A stretch of DNA of 64,000 nucleotides, taken from Allobacillus halotolerans (lineage in GTDB: Bacteria > Bacillota > Bacilli > Bacillales > Alkalibacillaceae). Position numbers and translations under genes: made by a program. The stretch is taken from the NCBI RefSeq assembly GCF_028743495.1, contig NZ_CP117968.1; one strand, 5' to 3'. The notes beneath the pieces are model-generated. The model did not search any database. It was not told where the DNA came from and saw nothing but the letters and a program-made list of their open reading frames with translations. Every line of letters starts with the position of its first letter. Position 1 is the first letter of the stretch. Positions 16,494-24,079 of the stretch are shown here, in pieces.

Positions 16494-16910
16494 ATGTATG
16501 AATTAAAGACAAAAGAAAACGATCACAGTGTCATCGAATTCATCGAAAGTGTAGAGAGTGAGAAAAAGAGAGAGGATGCTTATCGTTTGCTCGACCTTTT
16601 TACGGAAACATCAGGTTATGAGGCGAAAATGTGGGGAACAAGTATTATCGGATTCGGATCCTATCATTATAAATACGATACAGGTCATGAAGGAGATGTC
16701 CCATTGGTTGGTTTTTCACCAAGAAAAGCTCGGTTCTCCATATATTTAGCAACAGGCGATACGGAGAGAGAAGAATTGCTTGAAAAGCTGGGAAAGCACA
16801 AGGCGGGCAAGGGTTGTATATATGTGAATAAGCTGCAAGATATTAATACCGATATACTTAAACAATTAATTAATCAATCGATTGATTTTTTGAAGAAGCG
16901 TTATGAATAG
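16494..16910 (+). CDS. DUF1801 (YdhG/YjhG-like) protein
   Basis: 138 residues typical of the DUF1801 fold. KRREDAYRLLDLFTETSGYE is followed by the conserved MWGTSIIGFGSYHYKY with its invariant Trp-Gly and Gly-Phe-Gly, then LVGFSPRKARFSIYLATG and GKHKAGKGCIYVNKL. Relatives are cytosolic and of unknown function; one B. subtilis member is linked to iron. The ribosome site GAGGAG lies upstream of the ATG. It may share a transcript with the next gene, 78 bases on. Confidence 0.85.
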   Translation: MYELKTKENDHSVIEFIESVESEKKREDAYRLLDLFTETSGYEAKMWGTSIIGFGSYHYKYDTGHEGDVPLVGFSPRKARFSIYLATGDTEREELLEKLGKHKAGKGCIYVNKLQDINTDILKQLINQSIDFLKKRYE

Positions 16911-16988
16911 ATACTGTTGGAACGGTCATACAAAAATATGGTAATAGATAAAGATAGCGTACGAGCTTTATAGATGGAGGAATCATTC

Positions 16989-17546
16989 GTGGATGTGTTA
17001 ACACGCGCCTATTTTGTCAACTTAGAATCTGATGAATGGGATTTACAGTATGAGGCATATCAAAGAATCTTAGAAATGACGAAGCAAGAAGTAGATTGGG
17101 CCTATGAAGTATGGGATGACATTGTACAAAATCTTTCAAATCGAGATGCTCATATACGTTCGCGCTGTGCTCAGCTATTGGCACACTTAGCAATCAGCGA
17201 CCCGCAAAAAAGAATCCTTGGTGATTTTTCACTACTGTGGAAGGTGACAACGAGAGACCCGAAATTCATTACGAAAAGACATAGCTTGCAATCCATCTGG
17301 CGAGTCGGACTAGCCGGTAAAGAGCAAAAAGATCTGTTGTTAGAGCACTTCATAAAATGGTTTAAGCATTGTCATCAAGAGAAGAATTGTAGATTAATCC
17401 GTTCTGATCTGTTGCAAGGATTACGAAACCTTTACGAACAACAATCTTGTGAAAAGGTAAAAAAAGTCGCCCTGGAGTTAATTGAGGTTGAATCAGAAGA
17501 GGAATATCGAGAAAAATATAAAAGGATATGGGAGGGTTATAGGTAG
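16989..17546 (+). CDS. HEAT-repeat-like hypothetical protein
   Basis: 185 residues, almost entirely alpha-helical. Paired amphipathic helices such as WDLQYEAYQRILEMTK and RDAHIRSRCAQLLAHLA recall HEAT or alkylpurine-glycosylase-like repeats. There are no catalytic motifs and no signal peptide. GTG at 16989 has GGAGG 8 bases upstream; the ATG at 16974 overlaps the ribosome site and is unlikely. The gene ends at the edge of a long perfect inverted repeat. Function unknown. Confidence 0.7.
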   Translation: MDVLTRAYFVNLESDEWDLQYEAYQRILEMTKQEVDWAYEVWDDIVQNLSNRDAHIRSRCAQLLAHLAISDPQKRILGDFSLLWKVTTRDPKFITKRHSLQSIWRVGLAGKEQKDLLLEHFIKWFKHCHQEKNCRLIRSDLLQGLRNLYEQQSCEKVKKVALELIEVESEEEYREKYKRIWEGYR

Positions 17547-17548
17547 GG

Positions 17549-17599
17549 CTCCTGGTATCCAGTGGTGTATGAAATCATCACACCACTGGATACCAGGAG
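17549..17599. repeat. 20-bp perfect inverted repeat
   Basis: CTCCTGGTATCCAGTGGTGT at 17549-17568 is exactly inverted at 17580-17599, with an 11-base loop ATGAAATCATC that itself contains ATGA/TCAT. No T run follows on either strand. It lies between convergent genes. It is too long and perfect for an ordinary terminator. Confidence 0.9.
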
Positions 17600-17623
17600 T
17601 CCTGAAGGTGATCACATAATCAC

Positions 17624-17938
17624 CTACGACACTAATCGTAACCCAATTGTCGCGCAAATAATGAGGAAAATAAAAAACATTCGTTTATAGCTTTTGGATT
17701 CACCATAAAAAATCATCCCCAAAATCGCTCCACCTGTTGCACCGATACCTGTCCAAACCGCATAAGACGTACCCATCGGCAATGTTTTCATTGCAAATCC
17801 GAGCAAGGAAAAACTAGCCGCAAAGGCAGCAGCGAGATAGAGCACCGAGCGTATATTCCTTTTTTGCTGGACGAGATTCATCATCATCACGCCGACCATT
17901 TCAAACAACCCACCGAAAATCAATGAGATCCATGCCAT
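17624..17938 (-). CDS. ykkD: SMR exporter subunit (YkkD/guanidinium-type)
   Basis: 104-residue, four-helix small multidrug resistance protein. The essential membrane-embedded Glu is in FGGLFEMVGVMMMNL (helix 1), and the family signature GTSYAVWTGIGATGG is in helix 3. It follows the partner SMR gene by 2 bases. Paired SMR genes behind a guanidine-I riboswitch encode a heteromeric guanidinium/proton exporter, so this is probably the second half of that pair. Confidence 0.88.
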   Translation of the reverse strand: MAWISLIFGGLFEMVGVMMMNLVQQKRNIRSVLYLAAAFAASFSLLGFAMKTLPMGTSYAVWTGIGATGGAILGMIFYGESKSYKRMFFIFLIICATIGLRLVS

Positions 17939-17940
17939 CG

Positions 17941-18276
17941 TTATTCAACCGCCTTTCCTTCTGCGTCTTCAACTAATTTGAGTCCAATAATGCCAACGAG
18001 CATCAATCCGATCAATAGCACTTTCGCTAAACTGAATGGCTCTCCAAAAATAATGAAATCCAATAGCACAGTTCCCGCCGTTCCAATACCGACAAAAACG
18101 GCATAAACCGTTCCAATCGGTAAATTTCTACCAGCAAGGATCAATAAATAAAAGCTGCCAATCATTCCAATCACCGTCAGTGACCACTCAATCATGGAAT
18201 CTGCATATTTTAGTCCGACGACCCACATAATTTCAAAGAAAGCCGCTATGAGTACTTTCAACCAATCTTTTCCCAT
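17941..18276 (-). CDS. ykkC: SMR exporter subunit (YkkC/guanidinium-type)
   Basis: 111 residues, four helices. The proton- and substrate-binding Glu is in LIAAFFEIMWVVGLKY and the helix-3 signature reads GTVYAVFVGIGTAGTV. ATG at 18276 follows AAAGGTGG; a longer open frame upstream runs back into the riboswitch terminator and is not coding. It is first in a two-gene operon controlled by the guanidine-sensing leader, and should act with the downstream gene as a dual-topology pair in the membrane. Confidence 0.9.
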   Translation of the reverse strand: MGKDWLKVLIAAFFEIMWVVGLKYADSMIEWSLTVIGMIGSFYLLILAGRNLPIGTVYAVFVGIGTAGTVLLDFIIFGEPFSLAKVLLIGLMLVGIIGLKLVEDAEGKAVE

Positions 18277-18344
18277 TTTTAATACCACCTTTTTACCAAC
18301 GAATACGAGATTGTTCATATTATTAAGAAGGAATTTCGCATAAT

Positions 18345-18390
18345 AAAAAGCCCGAGATTGCTGAATTGATGGTTCAGCATCTCCCGGGCT
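18345..18390 (-). terminator. Guanidine-I expression-platform terminator
   Basis: Minus-strand AGCCCGGGAGATGCTGAA pairs with TTCAGCAATCTCGGGCT through a short loop and leads into TTTTTAT. Its 5' arm overlaps the end of the aptamer, so guanidine binding should block it and permit transcription. Confidence 0.92.
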
Positions 18391-18466
18391 TTTGTCCCTC
18401 CGTGTCACAGAAAAACTGTGTGTTTTCTCTCGGACCAGTCTGGAATTTCACCACGGAACCCTAGAA
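18381..18466 (-). promoter_or_regulatory. Guanidine-I (ykkC) riboswitch
   Basis: Minus-strand blocks are diagnostic: CTAGGGTTCCGTGG, GACTGGTCCGAGAG, ACACGGAGGGACAAAAGCCC and GGGAGA. It senses guanidinium and switches on the SMR exporter pair downstream. Confidence 0.95.
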
Positions 18467-18518
18467 AACATTCTTATATGACTTTAGTTTACATGAACTA
18501 ATCATTTTCATCAAACCA

Positions 18519-19916
18519 TTACTTCTTTCCAAAGTAGAATAAACCGACGAATAAGCCAATGAGGCACATCACAATAGCAAATATGAGAAATGGCCATGGT
18601 CCGAATTGGAATATTAACGGGACAGATAATGCTGTCGCTAAACCACCACCTAGAAACGGTTCATAAACGAGCTGTTTATACCCAAATGCTTCAAATGCAG
18701 GTGATTCGTTATCAGGATCGGCCACACGCATAAGCAACAAGCCGGTGGCAGTAACACCCATTGATTGCCCGAGATCACCAATACCACGCTCAAACCAATA
18801 CGATGGAATGATTCGCGGAGCAAGAAACATAAACCCAAGAATGTTCCACGCAATCCCTACAATAGCTAGTAATAAGAATGGGATGAGATATTCACCGATG
18901 ACGTCAATGGATACGGTCGCAATCGCTGTTACAATCAAAATATCCAAAGCAAATCCTTGAATGCGGTTCATCATTTTCCGGTCGATGACTTCCGCTTGGT
19001 CCAATTTGTTGAAAAATACTTGTACGATAATGCCACCAATCATTGCTAATGGGAAAAGTGGAATATACGTCATGAACCCTGCATCAAACGTAATGGATTC
19101 AAGCCAAATCAATAGTTGCAATACTAAATAACCTACTAAAATAGCTAAACCAACAATGGCAAAATGGAAGGATAGCGGCTCAATCGATTCAGGTCGCAAC
19201 GTCATCTTAGCCGCAGGTTCACGGTTCTCAAATTCCATAATTCCTTTTTTACGTAATTCGCTAAATCCGTGAACATCATTAATGACTCTTGTTTTTTCTT
19301 TCCGGACCGCCCAGTTGATCAAAATGATCCCTGTGACGACACCGGCCAAAATACCTACTGTCGCTAACCCGATCGATAAATCATAACCTTCCGGGAAATT
19401 CATTTCTTCAAACGTATTTGCCATACCGGCAGCCGTTCCGTGGCCACCTTCGAAAGCGACTTCAATCAATGCACCTGCAATCGGTGGTACGCCAAAAAGG
19501 GGTCCTAGCACCAAGAGGACGAGCAAAATACCAACGACATATTGTCCCCAGCCAATCGCCCAACCAAAAGCAAGTTGTGGTCCACCGAAGTTCCAGACAC
19601 GTTTTATACCAGGGATTACGGTGCCCAGAAACAATGTTGCAAAGACCACGTTAATCATTAAGCTAGGCAAGGCACTCCAAACTTCTAAAATATTTTCAGT
19701 CATGAGTCCATTTGTCCAAAAAGAATCTTGTCCAACAAAATTTCCGATGATTTTACCTAATACTTGAGGACCAAGGAATAATGCTAAAAACCCGCCGATG
19801 ATGGACGAGGGAATAAATAACTTCTGTAACCATTCGACATGTACACGAACCCACTTACCAATCAATAAAAAGATAGCTAAATACAAGAACGCAAAACCAA
19901 TCTGTTCGGGCGTCAT
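18519..19916 (-). CDS. Sodium/glutamate symporter family protein (GltS-like)
   Basis: 465 residues with 11-12 helices. The N-terminus EQIGFAFLYLAIFLLIGKWV, the glycine-rich FIPSSIIGGFLALFLGP, and the re-entrant signature AFEGGHGTAAGMANTF place it in the ESS/GltS family. A second half-repeat has RGIGDLGQSMGVTATGLLLM. Relatives import glutamate with sodium; the exact substrate is unproven. The gene stands alone, between the ykkC leader and a repeat-filled gap. Confidence 0.87.
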   Translation of the reverse strand: MTPEQIGFAFLYLAIFLLIGKWVRVHVEWLQKLFIPSSIIGGFLALFLGPQVLGKIIGNFVGQDSFWTNGLMTENILEVWSALPSLMINVVFATLFLGTVIPGIKRVWNFGGPQLAFGWAIGWGQYVVGILLVLLVLGPLFGVPPIAGALIEVAFEGGHGTAAGMANTFEEMNFPEGYDLSIGLATVGILAGVVTGIILINWAVRKEKTRVINDVHGFSELRKKGIMEFENREPAAKMTLRPESIEPLSFHFAIVGLAILVGYLVLQLLIWLESITFDAGFMTYIPLFPLAMIGGIIVQVFFNKLDQAEVIDRKMMNRIQGFALDILIVTAIATVSIDVIGEYLIPFLLLAIVGIAWNILGFMFLAPRIIPSYWFERGIGDLGQSMGVTATGLLLMRVADPDNESPAFEAFGYKQLVYEPFLGGGLATALSVPLIFQFGPWPFLIFAIVMCLIGLFVGLFYFGKK

Positions 19917-20119
19917 AGATCCCTTACTCCCTTCATTGCTGATAATCTAACTTGTCTCTTCCCCGAAAATGTGCAAATCAAACTGAATGCAGTTGGGGAG
20001 GGATTTGTTGGTTAATGAGTCATCCATATGATGGGATACAAGGGATAAACATAAAAGCGGAGGAAAAGGACATTAAAAGAAGGTTGAAGCCGAGCGAAAA
20101 ATTTTAAATCGTATCACGT

Positions 20120-20395
20120 TATTGGATTCTATAGGACATTTTGCGATGATTTTACGTCCGTTTGAGGTATAGAGAGCTTCTATAAGACACTTCGAAAGAA
20201 TATCATGGTGATTCGGGGTTATAGAAGCAGTCTATAGGACATTCCGAGAAGAAAACAGATCCGTTCGGGGTTATAGAGAGCTTCTATAGGACATTCCGAG
20301 AAGAAAACAGATCCGCTCGAGGTCATAGAGGCCATCTATAGGACATTTAAAATAGTATTCTCGTTCATTCGAGGTTATAGGGAGATTTTAGTAGA
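20120..20395. repeat. 52-bp tandem array C (TCTATAGGACATT family)
   Basis: Five units, with TCTATA at 20128, 20179, 20231, 20283 and 20335 (51 then 52, 52, 52). Elements are TCTATAGGACATTCCGAG, a variable middle, then CCGTTCGGGGTTATAGAGAG. On the minus strand this presents the CCCCGAACGG core of array B. The rest of the gap from 19917 holds no recognisable gene. Confidence 0.92.
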
Positions 20396-20518
20396 AAATG
20401 AATCCTTCAAAGTTTCAAAAAATCGATGATTACACTGCCATATTTCATCACAAGGATTTTTAATATGTTCTATGATAGAATGATGGGTGGAATGAGAAAC
20501 TAACAGGAGGTCAATAAG

Positions 20519-20821
20519 TTGTCTAAACAGTTAAAAATGATTTGGTCGTTAATGATTCTAGCGGCTATCCTTGGGTTAGGTGCACAGCCTTTCGCTCATT
20601 TGATGAATGCGTTGGTTGAAGTAAGTCCATTGTTTTATCTATCTGTGTTTTCTGCAATCAGCGTCGTTTTGTTTTTAGCTGCTATTGGCTTAGGTTTTGC
20701 CTTTGTGTCATCAAAGAAAATTAAGGATATCCAATTCGGTGTCTTTTTTGGTTTTTCATTTTTGGTTGGAGGAATTAGTTTATTCTGGATTGTATTTACA
20801 ATGATTCATTGGACACAATAG
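20519..20821 (+). CDS. Small three-helix membrane protein, 100 aa
   Basis: Starts with TTG preceded by AGGAGG at 7 bases, a convincing ribosome site. Three hydrophobic segments are visible: around MIWSLMILAAILGLGAQPF, LFYLSVFSAISVVLFLAAIG, and FFGFSFLVGGISLFWIVF, with SSKKIKDIQ on a cytosolic loop. No family is recognised. It follows array C and converges on the next minus-strand gene. Confidence 0.7.
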   Translation: MSKQLKMIWSLMILAAILGLGAQPFAHLMNALVEVSPLFYLSVFSAISVVLFLAAIGLGFAFVSSKKIKDIQFGVFFGFSFLVGGISLFWIVFTMIHWTQ

Positions 20822-20865
20822 TTTGTCTGTAAATCGTGTTAAAGATGATTAAATATCTTTATCCG

Positions 20866-21297
20866 TCAATATAGATACGGTTGTAATTCAAACACATGAC
20901 CTACATACAGATATATAAGGTAACCCAATAAGATAAATAAAGCGACTAAGCCAAATTGATTCATCGATGTAGGTTTTTCTTTGATTGTTTTGATGGCTAA
21001 AGGAATGGTCAATAGTGTAGTTGCAATGGTTAAAAGTGTTTGCTCAATCCTATTCACCAGGATAGAAACACTTAACTCATCTTCGTGGGCCAATTGATTG
21101 GGGATTCTTTCATAAGGTCCCCAAACAATTTCGCCTATGCCATTTTTAACAACGACTTCTTTTTTGCTGACTATGTAATCATAAATATAGGGATAAAATT
21201 GATGGGCTGCCCAAATTTCATAAATGAAGGCGCAAATAAGCAAGTAACTTACGATGAACAACCAATTTTGTTTGAATTTTTTTAGCAATGAAATCAC
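20866..21297 (-). CDS. Membrane protein of unknown function, 143 aa
   Basis: Three predicted helices: one near the N-terminus (WLFIVSYLLICAFIYEIW), then an exterior or soluble segment of about 60 residues including GIGEIVWGPYERIPNQ, then two helices around TLLTIATTLLTIPLAI and GLVALFILLGYLIYLYVG. The ribosome site is moderate. I do not recognise a family, and no neighbour suggests a role. Confidence 0.65.
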   Translation of the reverse strand: MISLLKKFKQNWLFIVSYLLICAFIYEIWAAHQFYPYIYDYIVSKKEVVVKNGIGEIVWGPYERIPNQLAHEDELSVSILVNRIEQTLLTIATTLLTIPLAIKTIKEKPTSMNQFGLVALFILLGYLIYLYVGHVFELQPYLY

Positions 21298-21406
21298 CCC
21301 GACCGTATATACCTATTCCTTTTAAACGATTGTAATTCCTGCAACGGGGACGGATTTTTCTAAATATGTATAATCCTTTGGTGATCTTAAATTCACCAAG
21401 TTGTCA

Positions 21407-21434
21407 TTTACAATCAAAAATTCTATGATATAAT
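21407..21434 (+). promoter_or_regulatory. Sigma-A promoter of the tRNA gene
   Basis: TTTACA and a consensus TATAAT spaced 16 bp, ending 20 bases before the tRNA. Confidence 0.7.
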
Positions 21435-21454
21435 CATTTGTGGAAATAACAAAC

Positions 21455-21526
21455 GGGGCCATAGTTCAGCGGGAGAATGCTTCGCTGGCAGCGAAGAGGT
21501 CGAGGGTTCGAATCCCTCTGGCTCCA
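21455..21526 (+). tRNA. tRNA-Ala (anticodon GGC)
   Basis: A 72-nt cloverleaf that folds completely. Acceptor GGGGCCA pairs with TGGCTCC, D-stem GTTC with GAAT, and anticodon stem CTTCG with CGAAG around loop CTGGCAG, giving anticodon GGC. The T-arm is GAGGG-TTCGAAT-CCCTC. The discriminator is A and the 3' CCA is not encoded. It stands alone with its own promoter and terminator. Confidence 0.95.
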
Positions 21527-21553
21527 TAAAATAATATTATGTACATATCACTA

Positions 21554-21583
21554 GACTCAAGCTGAAACTGGCTTGAGTTTTTT
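21554..21583 (+). terminator. Terminator of tRNA-Ala
   Basis: ACTCAAGC pairs with GCTTGAGT around TGAAACTG, followed by TTTTTT. Confidence 0.92.
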
Positions 21584-21682
21584 TATTTGGTTTACATTTC
21601 TATTATTATCAACCAAATGAACTGTTATGTAGATCGTTTCAATAAATGTTATAAAACACGAACTTTTAAATAAAAAAAGAAC

Positions 21683-21806
21683 CGGACTACGAGTTGAAGT
21701 ATGTAATGTTCGGTTTTTACTCCGTTCAATGTTTTTGTGATGGTAACTTATATACTTTAACTTTAGGTCTGGAAGGTAGAATTCATCTACTGTATTCCAG
21801 GCCTTT
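21683..21806 (+). promoter_or_regulatory. Possible attenuated leader before the nucleosidase-like lipoprotein
   Basis: Two terminator-like hairpins occur in series. AACCGGAC and GTTCGGTTTTT lie at 21683-21720. AGGTCTGGAA and TTCCAGGCCTTTTTG lie at 21765-21806, enclosing TAGAATTCATCTA. The second ends about 55 bases before the start codon. Consecutive terminators with no gene between suggest a regulated leader, but no known aptamer motif is recognised. Confidence 0.4.
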
Positions 21807-21862
21807 TTGTTTCGAACCAGAAGACTTGTTTATCAACGAACAAACATTAAGGGGGAAACAAA

Positions 21863-22768
21863 ATGAGTATTTTAAAAGCACAGAAACAAATTAAAAGTCG
21901 TTGGAAGTCCACTTTATGGGCGGCTATCTCTTTATTTTTTGTAACTGTAATGGTGGGTTGTAACACTACTACAAATTCAGAAGAAACGACATCTAGTGAT
22001 GAACAAAGACCTATTTTAGTCGAAGGGCCAATGCCGATCGAAGCAGAAGCATTTGCGGATCGATTAGAGAATGTCGAGAAAGAAACATCTGGTATTTATG
22101 ATTTTTATATTGGTACAGTAGATGATTATCCTGTCATCGTTGTTAAAACGAGCAAAGGAATGGAAAATGCAGCAGCGGCTACTGCGGTGGCGATCGAGCG
22201 GTATAATCCGATTGCAATCATTAGTCAAGGCACTTCAGGTGGACATGATCCAAGTTTAAATGTGTTTGATATTGTGCTAGGAAAAAGAACGGTCAACATT
22301 GGCGCGCTTAAAACAGGAAATAGAGAAGAGAATGAAGGAATTGAACCAACAGAATGGATTCCTATGGATTTAATGGCATCTGAAGGAAGTGCGGGTGAAG
22401 ATCCAGATGCAGAGAACATTCGATACTATGAAGCGGATGAAGATTTATTAGCAGCTGCGAATGCAGTGAAGGATAAACATACAGAGGGGAAAGTTGTTGA
22501 AGGAACAATCGGGTCTGCGGACGTATGGAATAATGAAGTGGATCGAATTAAATGGTTCCACGAAACATTCGGTACTTCTGTAGAAGTAATGGAAACTGCT
22601 TCTGCAGCACAAATTGCCAAAGCGTATGAAGTTCCATTTTTAGGTGTGCGAATTTTATCCAATAATAAAACGAACGATGGTGAATACAATCCGGACACAG
22701 CAACAGCTAATCAAGAGTACGTATATGAAGTCGTAAAAGAATATATAGCGACGTATCTTACTAAGTAG
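21863..22768 (+). CDS. MTA/SAH-nucleosidase-like lipoprotein
   Basis: 301 residues. The N-terminus has a positively charged start, a hydrophobic stretch LWAAISLFFVTVMVGC with a lipobox Cys at about residue 36, then a polar Ser/Thr/Glu linker. The rest has the nucleoside-phosphorylase fold: GTVDDYPVIVVKTSKGMENAA, AIISQGTSGGHDPSLNVFD, GSADVWN, and the base-site segment EVMETASAAQIAKAYEVPF-GVRILSNN. The catalytic Asp of cytosolic MTA nucleosidase appears as Asn here (SNN rather than SD). It is probably anchored outside the membrane and may hydrolyse an extracellular nucleoside. The exact reaction is uncertain. Confidence 0.8.
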   Translation: MSILKAQKQIKSRWKSTLWAAISLFFVTVMVGCNTTTNSEETTSSDEQRPILVEGPMPIEAEAFADRLENVEKETSGIYDFYIGTVDDYPVIVVKTSKGMENAAAATAVAIERYNPIAIISQGTSGGHDPSLNVFDIVLGKRTVNIGALKTGNREENEGIEPTEWIPMDLMASEGSAGEDPDAENIRYYEADEDLLAAANAVKDKHTEGKVVEGTIGSADVWNNEVDRIKWFHETFGTSVEVMETASAAQIAKAYEVPFLGVRILSNNKTNDGEYNPDTATANQEYVYEVVKEYIATYLTK

Positions 22769-22807
22769 TGTATTGATTCGGTAACCAAATTTTATATGAG
22801 CTTTAAA

Positions 22808-22842
22808 ACAGTGCGGTTCTTAAAATGAATCGCACTTTTAAA
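22808..22842 (+). terminator. Terminator of the lipoprotein gene
   Basis: GTGCGGTTC and GAATCGCAC pair (one G-T) around TTAAAAT, then TTTT. Confidence 0.85.
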
Positions 22843-22884
22843 TTATAGGGAAATAAGAGACCAACTAGTTTGGCTTTTACAAAA

Positions 22885-22904
22885 CATATGACATTTGTCA
22901 TATG
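22885..22904. promoter_or_regulatory. Probable DesR operator of des
   Basis: CATATGACA, two bases, TGTCATATG: a perfect 9-bp inverted repeat about 80 bases upstream of the desaturase start. A second TGAC/GTCA-like site (TGACGTTCATGAC) follows at 22912-22924. In B. subtilis phosphorylated DesR binds two adjacent sites of this kind to activate des in the cold. Confidence 0.65.
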
Positions 22905-22986
22905 AAAATCCTGACGTTCATGACTATTCCAAAGAATTGTTTTTTTATATGATGAATGAACTGAAAACTTTTCTTTGGAGGAAGTT

Positions 22987-24012
22987 ATGGCAAATAAAAA
23001 ATTAGCTCAACTTAAAAAACACATTAAACCATTTGAAAACCCTGATACGAAAGCAAGTGTATGGCAGCTGGTCAATACACTGCCACCGTTCTTCTTACTT
23101 TGGTATTTAGCTTATGAAGCCATTTCAGTTTCTTTGATTTTATCCATCGCCCTATCTATTTTGGCTGGGGGATTTGTGGTAAGGGTATTTATTATTTTTC
23201 ATGATTGCTGTCATGGATCATTCTTTAAAAACCGCAAAGTGAACCATTTTGTTGGAACAGTTACAGGAATTCTGACAATGTTCCCTTACGAAAAGTGGAA
23301 AAGAGAGCATTCCATCCATCACGCCACAAGCAGTAACTTGGACAAACGTGGAACCGGTGACGTTTGGATTATGTCTGTGGAAGAGTATAAAAAGGCATCA
23401 AAGCTAGAAAGACTTCAATATCGTTTATATAGAAACCCGTTTATTATGTTCGTTTTAGGGCCACTCTATTTATTTTTGATAACCAATCGAATGAATCGAA
23501 AAGATGCACGGAGAAAAGAACGTCGAAATACGTATTTGACGAATGTTTCAATCATCGGAATAACAGCATTATTAATTTGGGCAATTGGCTGGTCGAGCTT
23601 TTTGATCGTGCAATTACCGATTATGTTCGTTGCTGGATCACTTGGCATTTGGTTGTTTTATGTACAGCACCAATTTGAAGATTCTTATTTCGAAGATGAA
23701 GCGGATTGGGACTATGTGAAGGCAGCAATCGATGGAAGTTCTTATTATAAACTTCCGCGTGTTCTTCAGTGGATTACGGGTAATATCGGTTATCACCATG
23801 TTCACCACTTAAGTCCGAAAGTGCCGAATTACAATCTAGAACAAGTGCATGAGTCGACACCACCTTTACAGCAGGCAACAACGATTACGGTAGGATCTAG
23901 TTTAAAGTCAATCCGATTTAGGCTTTATGATGAAGAAAGTAAGACCTTTGTTCACTTTAAAGAAATTAAAGAACGACTCCATGCGTCTGATCGGCTATCT
24001 GCAGAAAATTAA
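22987..24012 (+). CDS. des: Acyl-lipid fatty acid desaturase
   Basis: Membrane di-iron desaturase of 341 residues that inserts a double bond into phospholipid acyl chains after cold shock. Three histidine boxes are intact: HDCCHGS near residue 79, HSIHH near 115, and HHVHH near 270. Four to five membrane helices lie between them. ATG at 22987 has GGAGG 5 bases upstream. It is followed by a terminator and then its own kinase/regulator pair, the same order as B. subtilis des-desK-desR. Confidence 0.93.
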   Translation: MANKKLAQLKKHIKPFENPDTKASVWQLVNTLPPFFLLWYLAYEAISVSLILSIALSILAGGFVVRVFIIFHDCCHGSFFKNRKVNHFVGTVTGILTMFPYEKWKREHSIHHATSSNLDKRGTGDVWIMSVEEYKKASKLERLQYRLYRNPFIMFVLGPLYLFLITNRMNRKDARRKERRNTYLTNVSIIGITALLIWAIGWSSFLIVQLPIMFVAGSLGIWLFYVQHQFEDSYFEDEADWDYVKAAIDGSSYYKLPRVLQWITGNIGYHHVHHLSPKVPNYNLEQVHESTPPLQQATTITVGSSLKSIRFRLYDEESKTFVHFKEIKERLHASDRLSAEN

Positions 24013-24017
24013 ATACA

Positions 24018-24060
24018 ATAAAAAGAAAATCATTCATGTCGTGAATGATTTTCTTTTTCT
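24018..24060 (+). terminator. Terminator between des and desK
   Basis: GAAAATCATTCA pairs perfectly with TGAATGATTTTC around TGTCG, followed by TTTTTC. Partial read-through could supply desKR. Confidence 0.92.
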
Positions 24061-24079
24061 TTATAATAGGTGATACTAT

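Noticed and set aside
18277..18408. N-terminal extension of the ykkC-like gene
   Set aside because: It would translate the riboswitch terminator; ATG at 18276 with AAAGGTGG gives normal SMR length.
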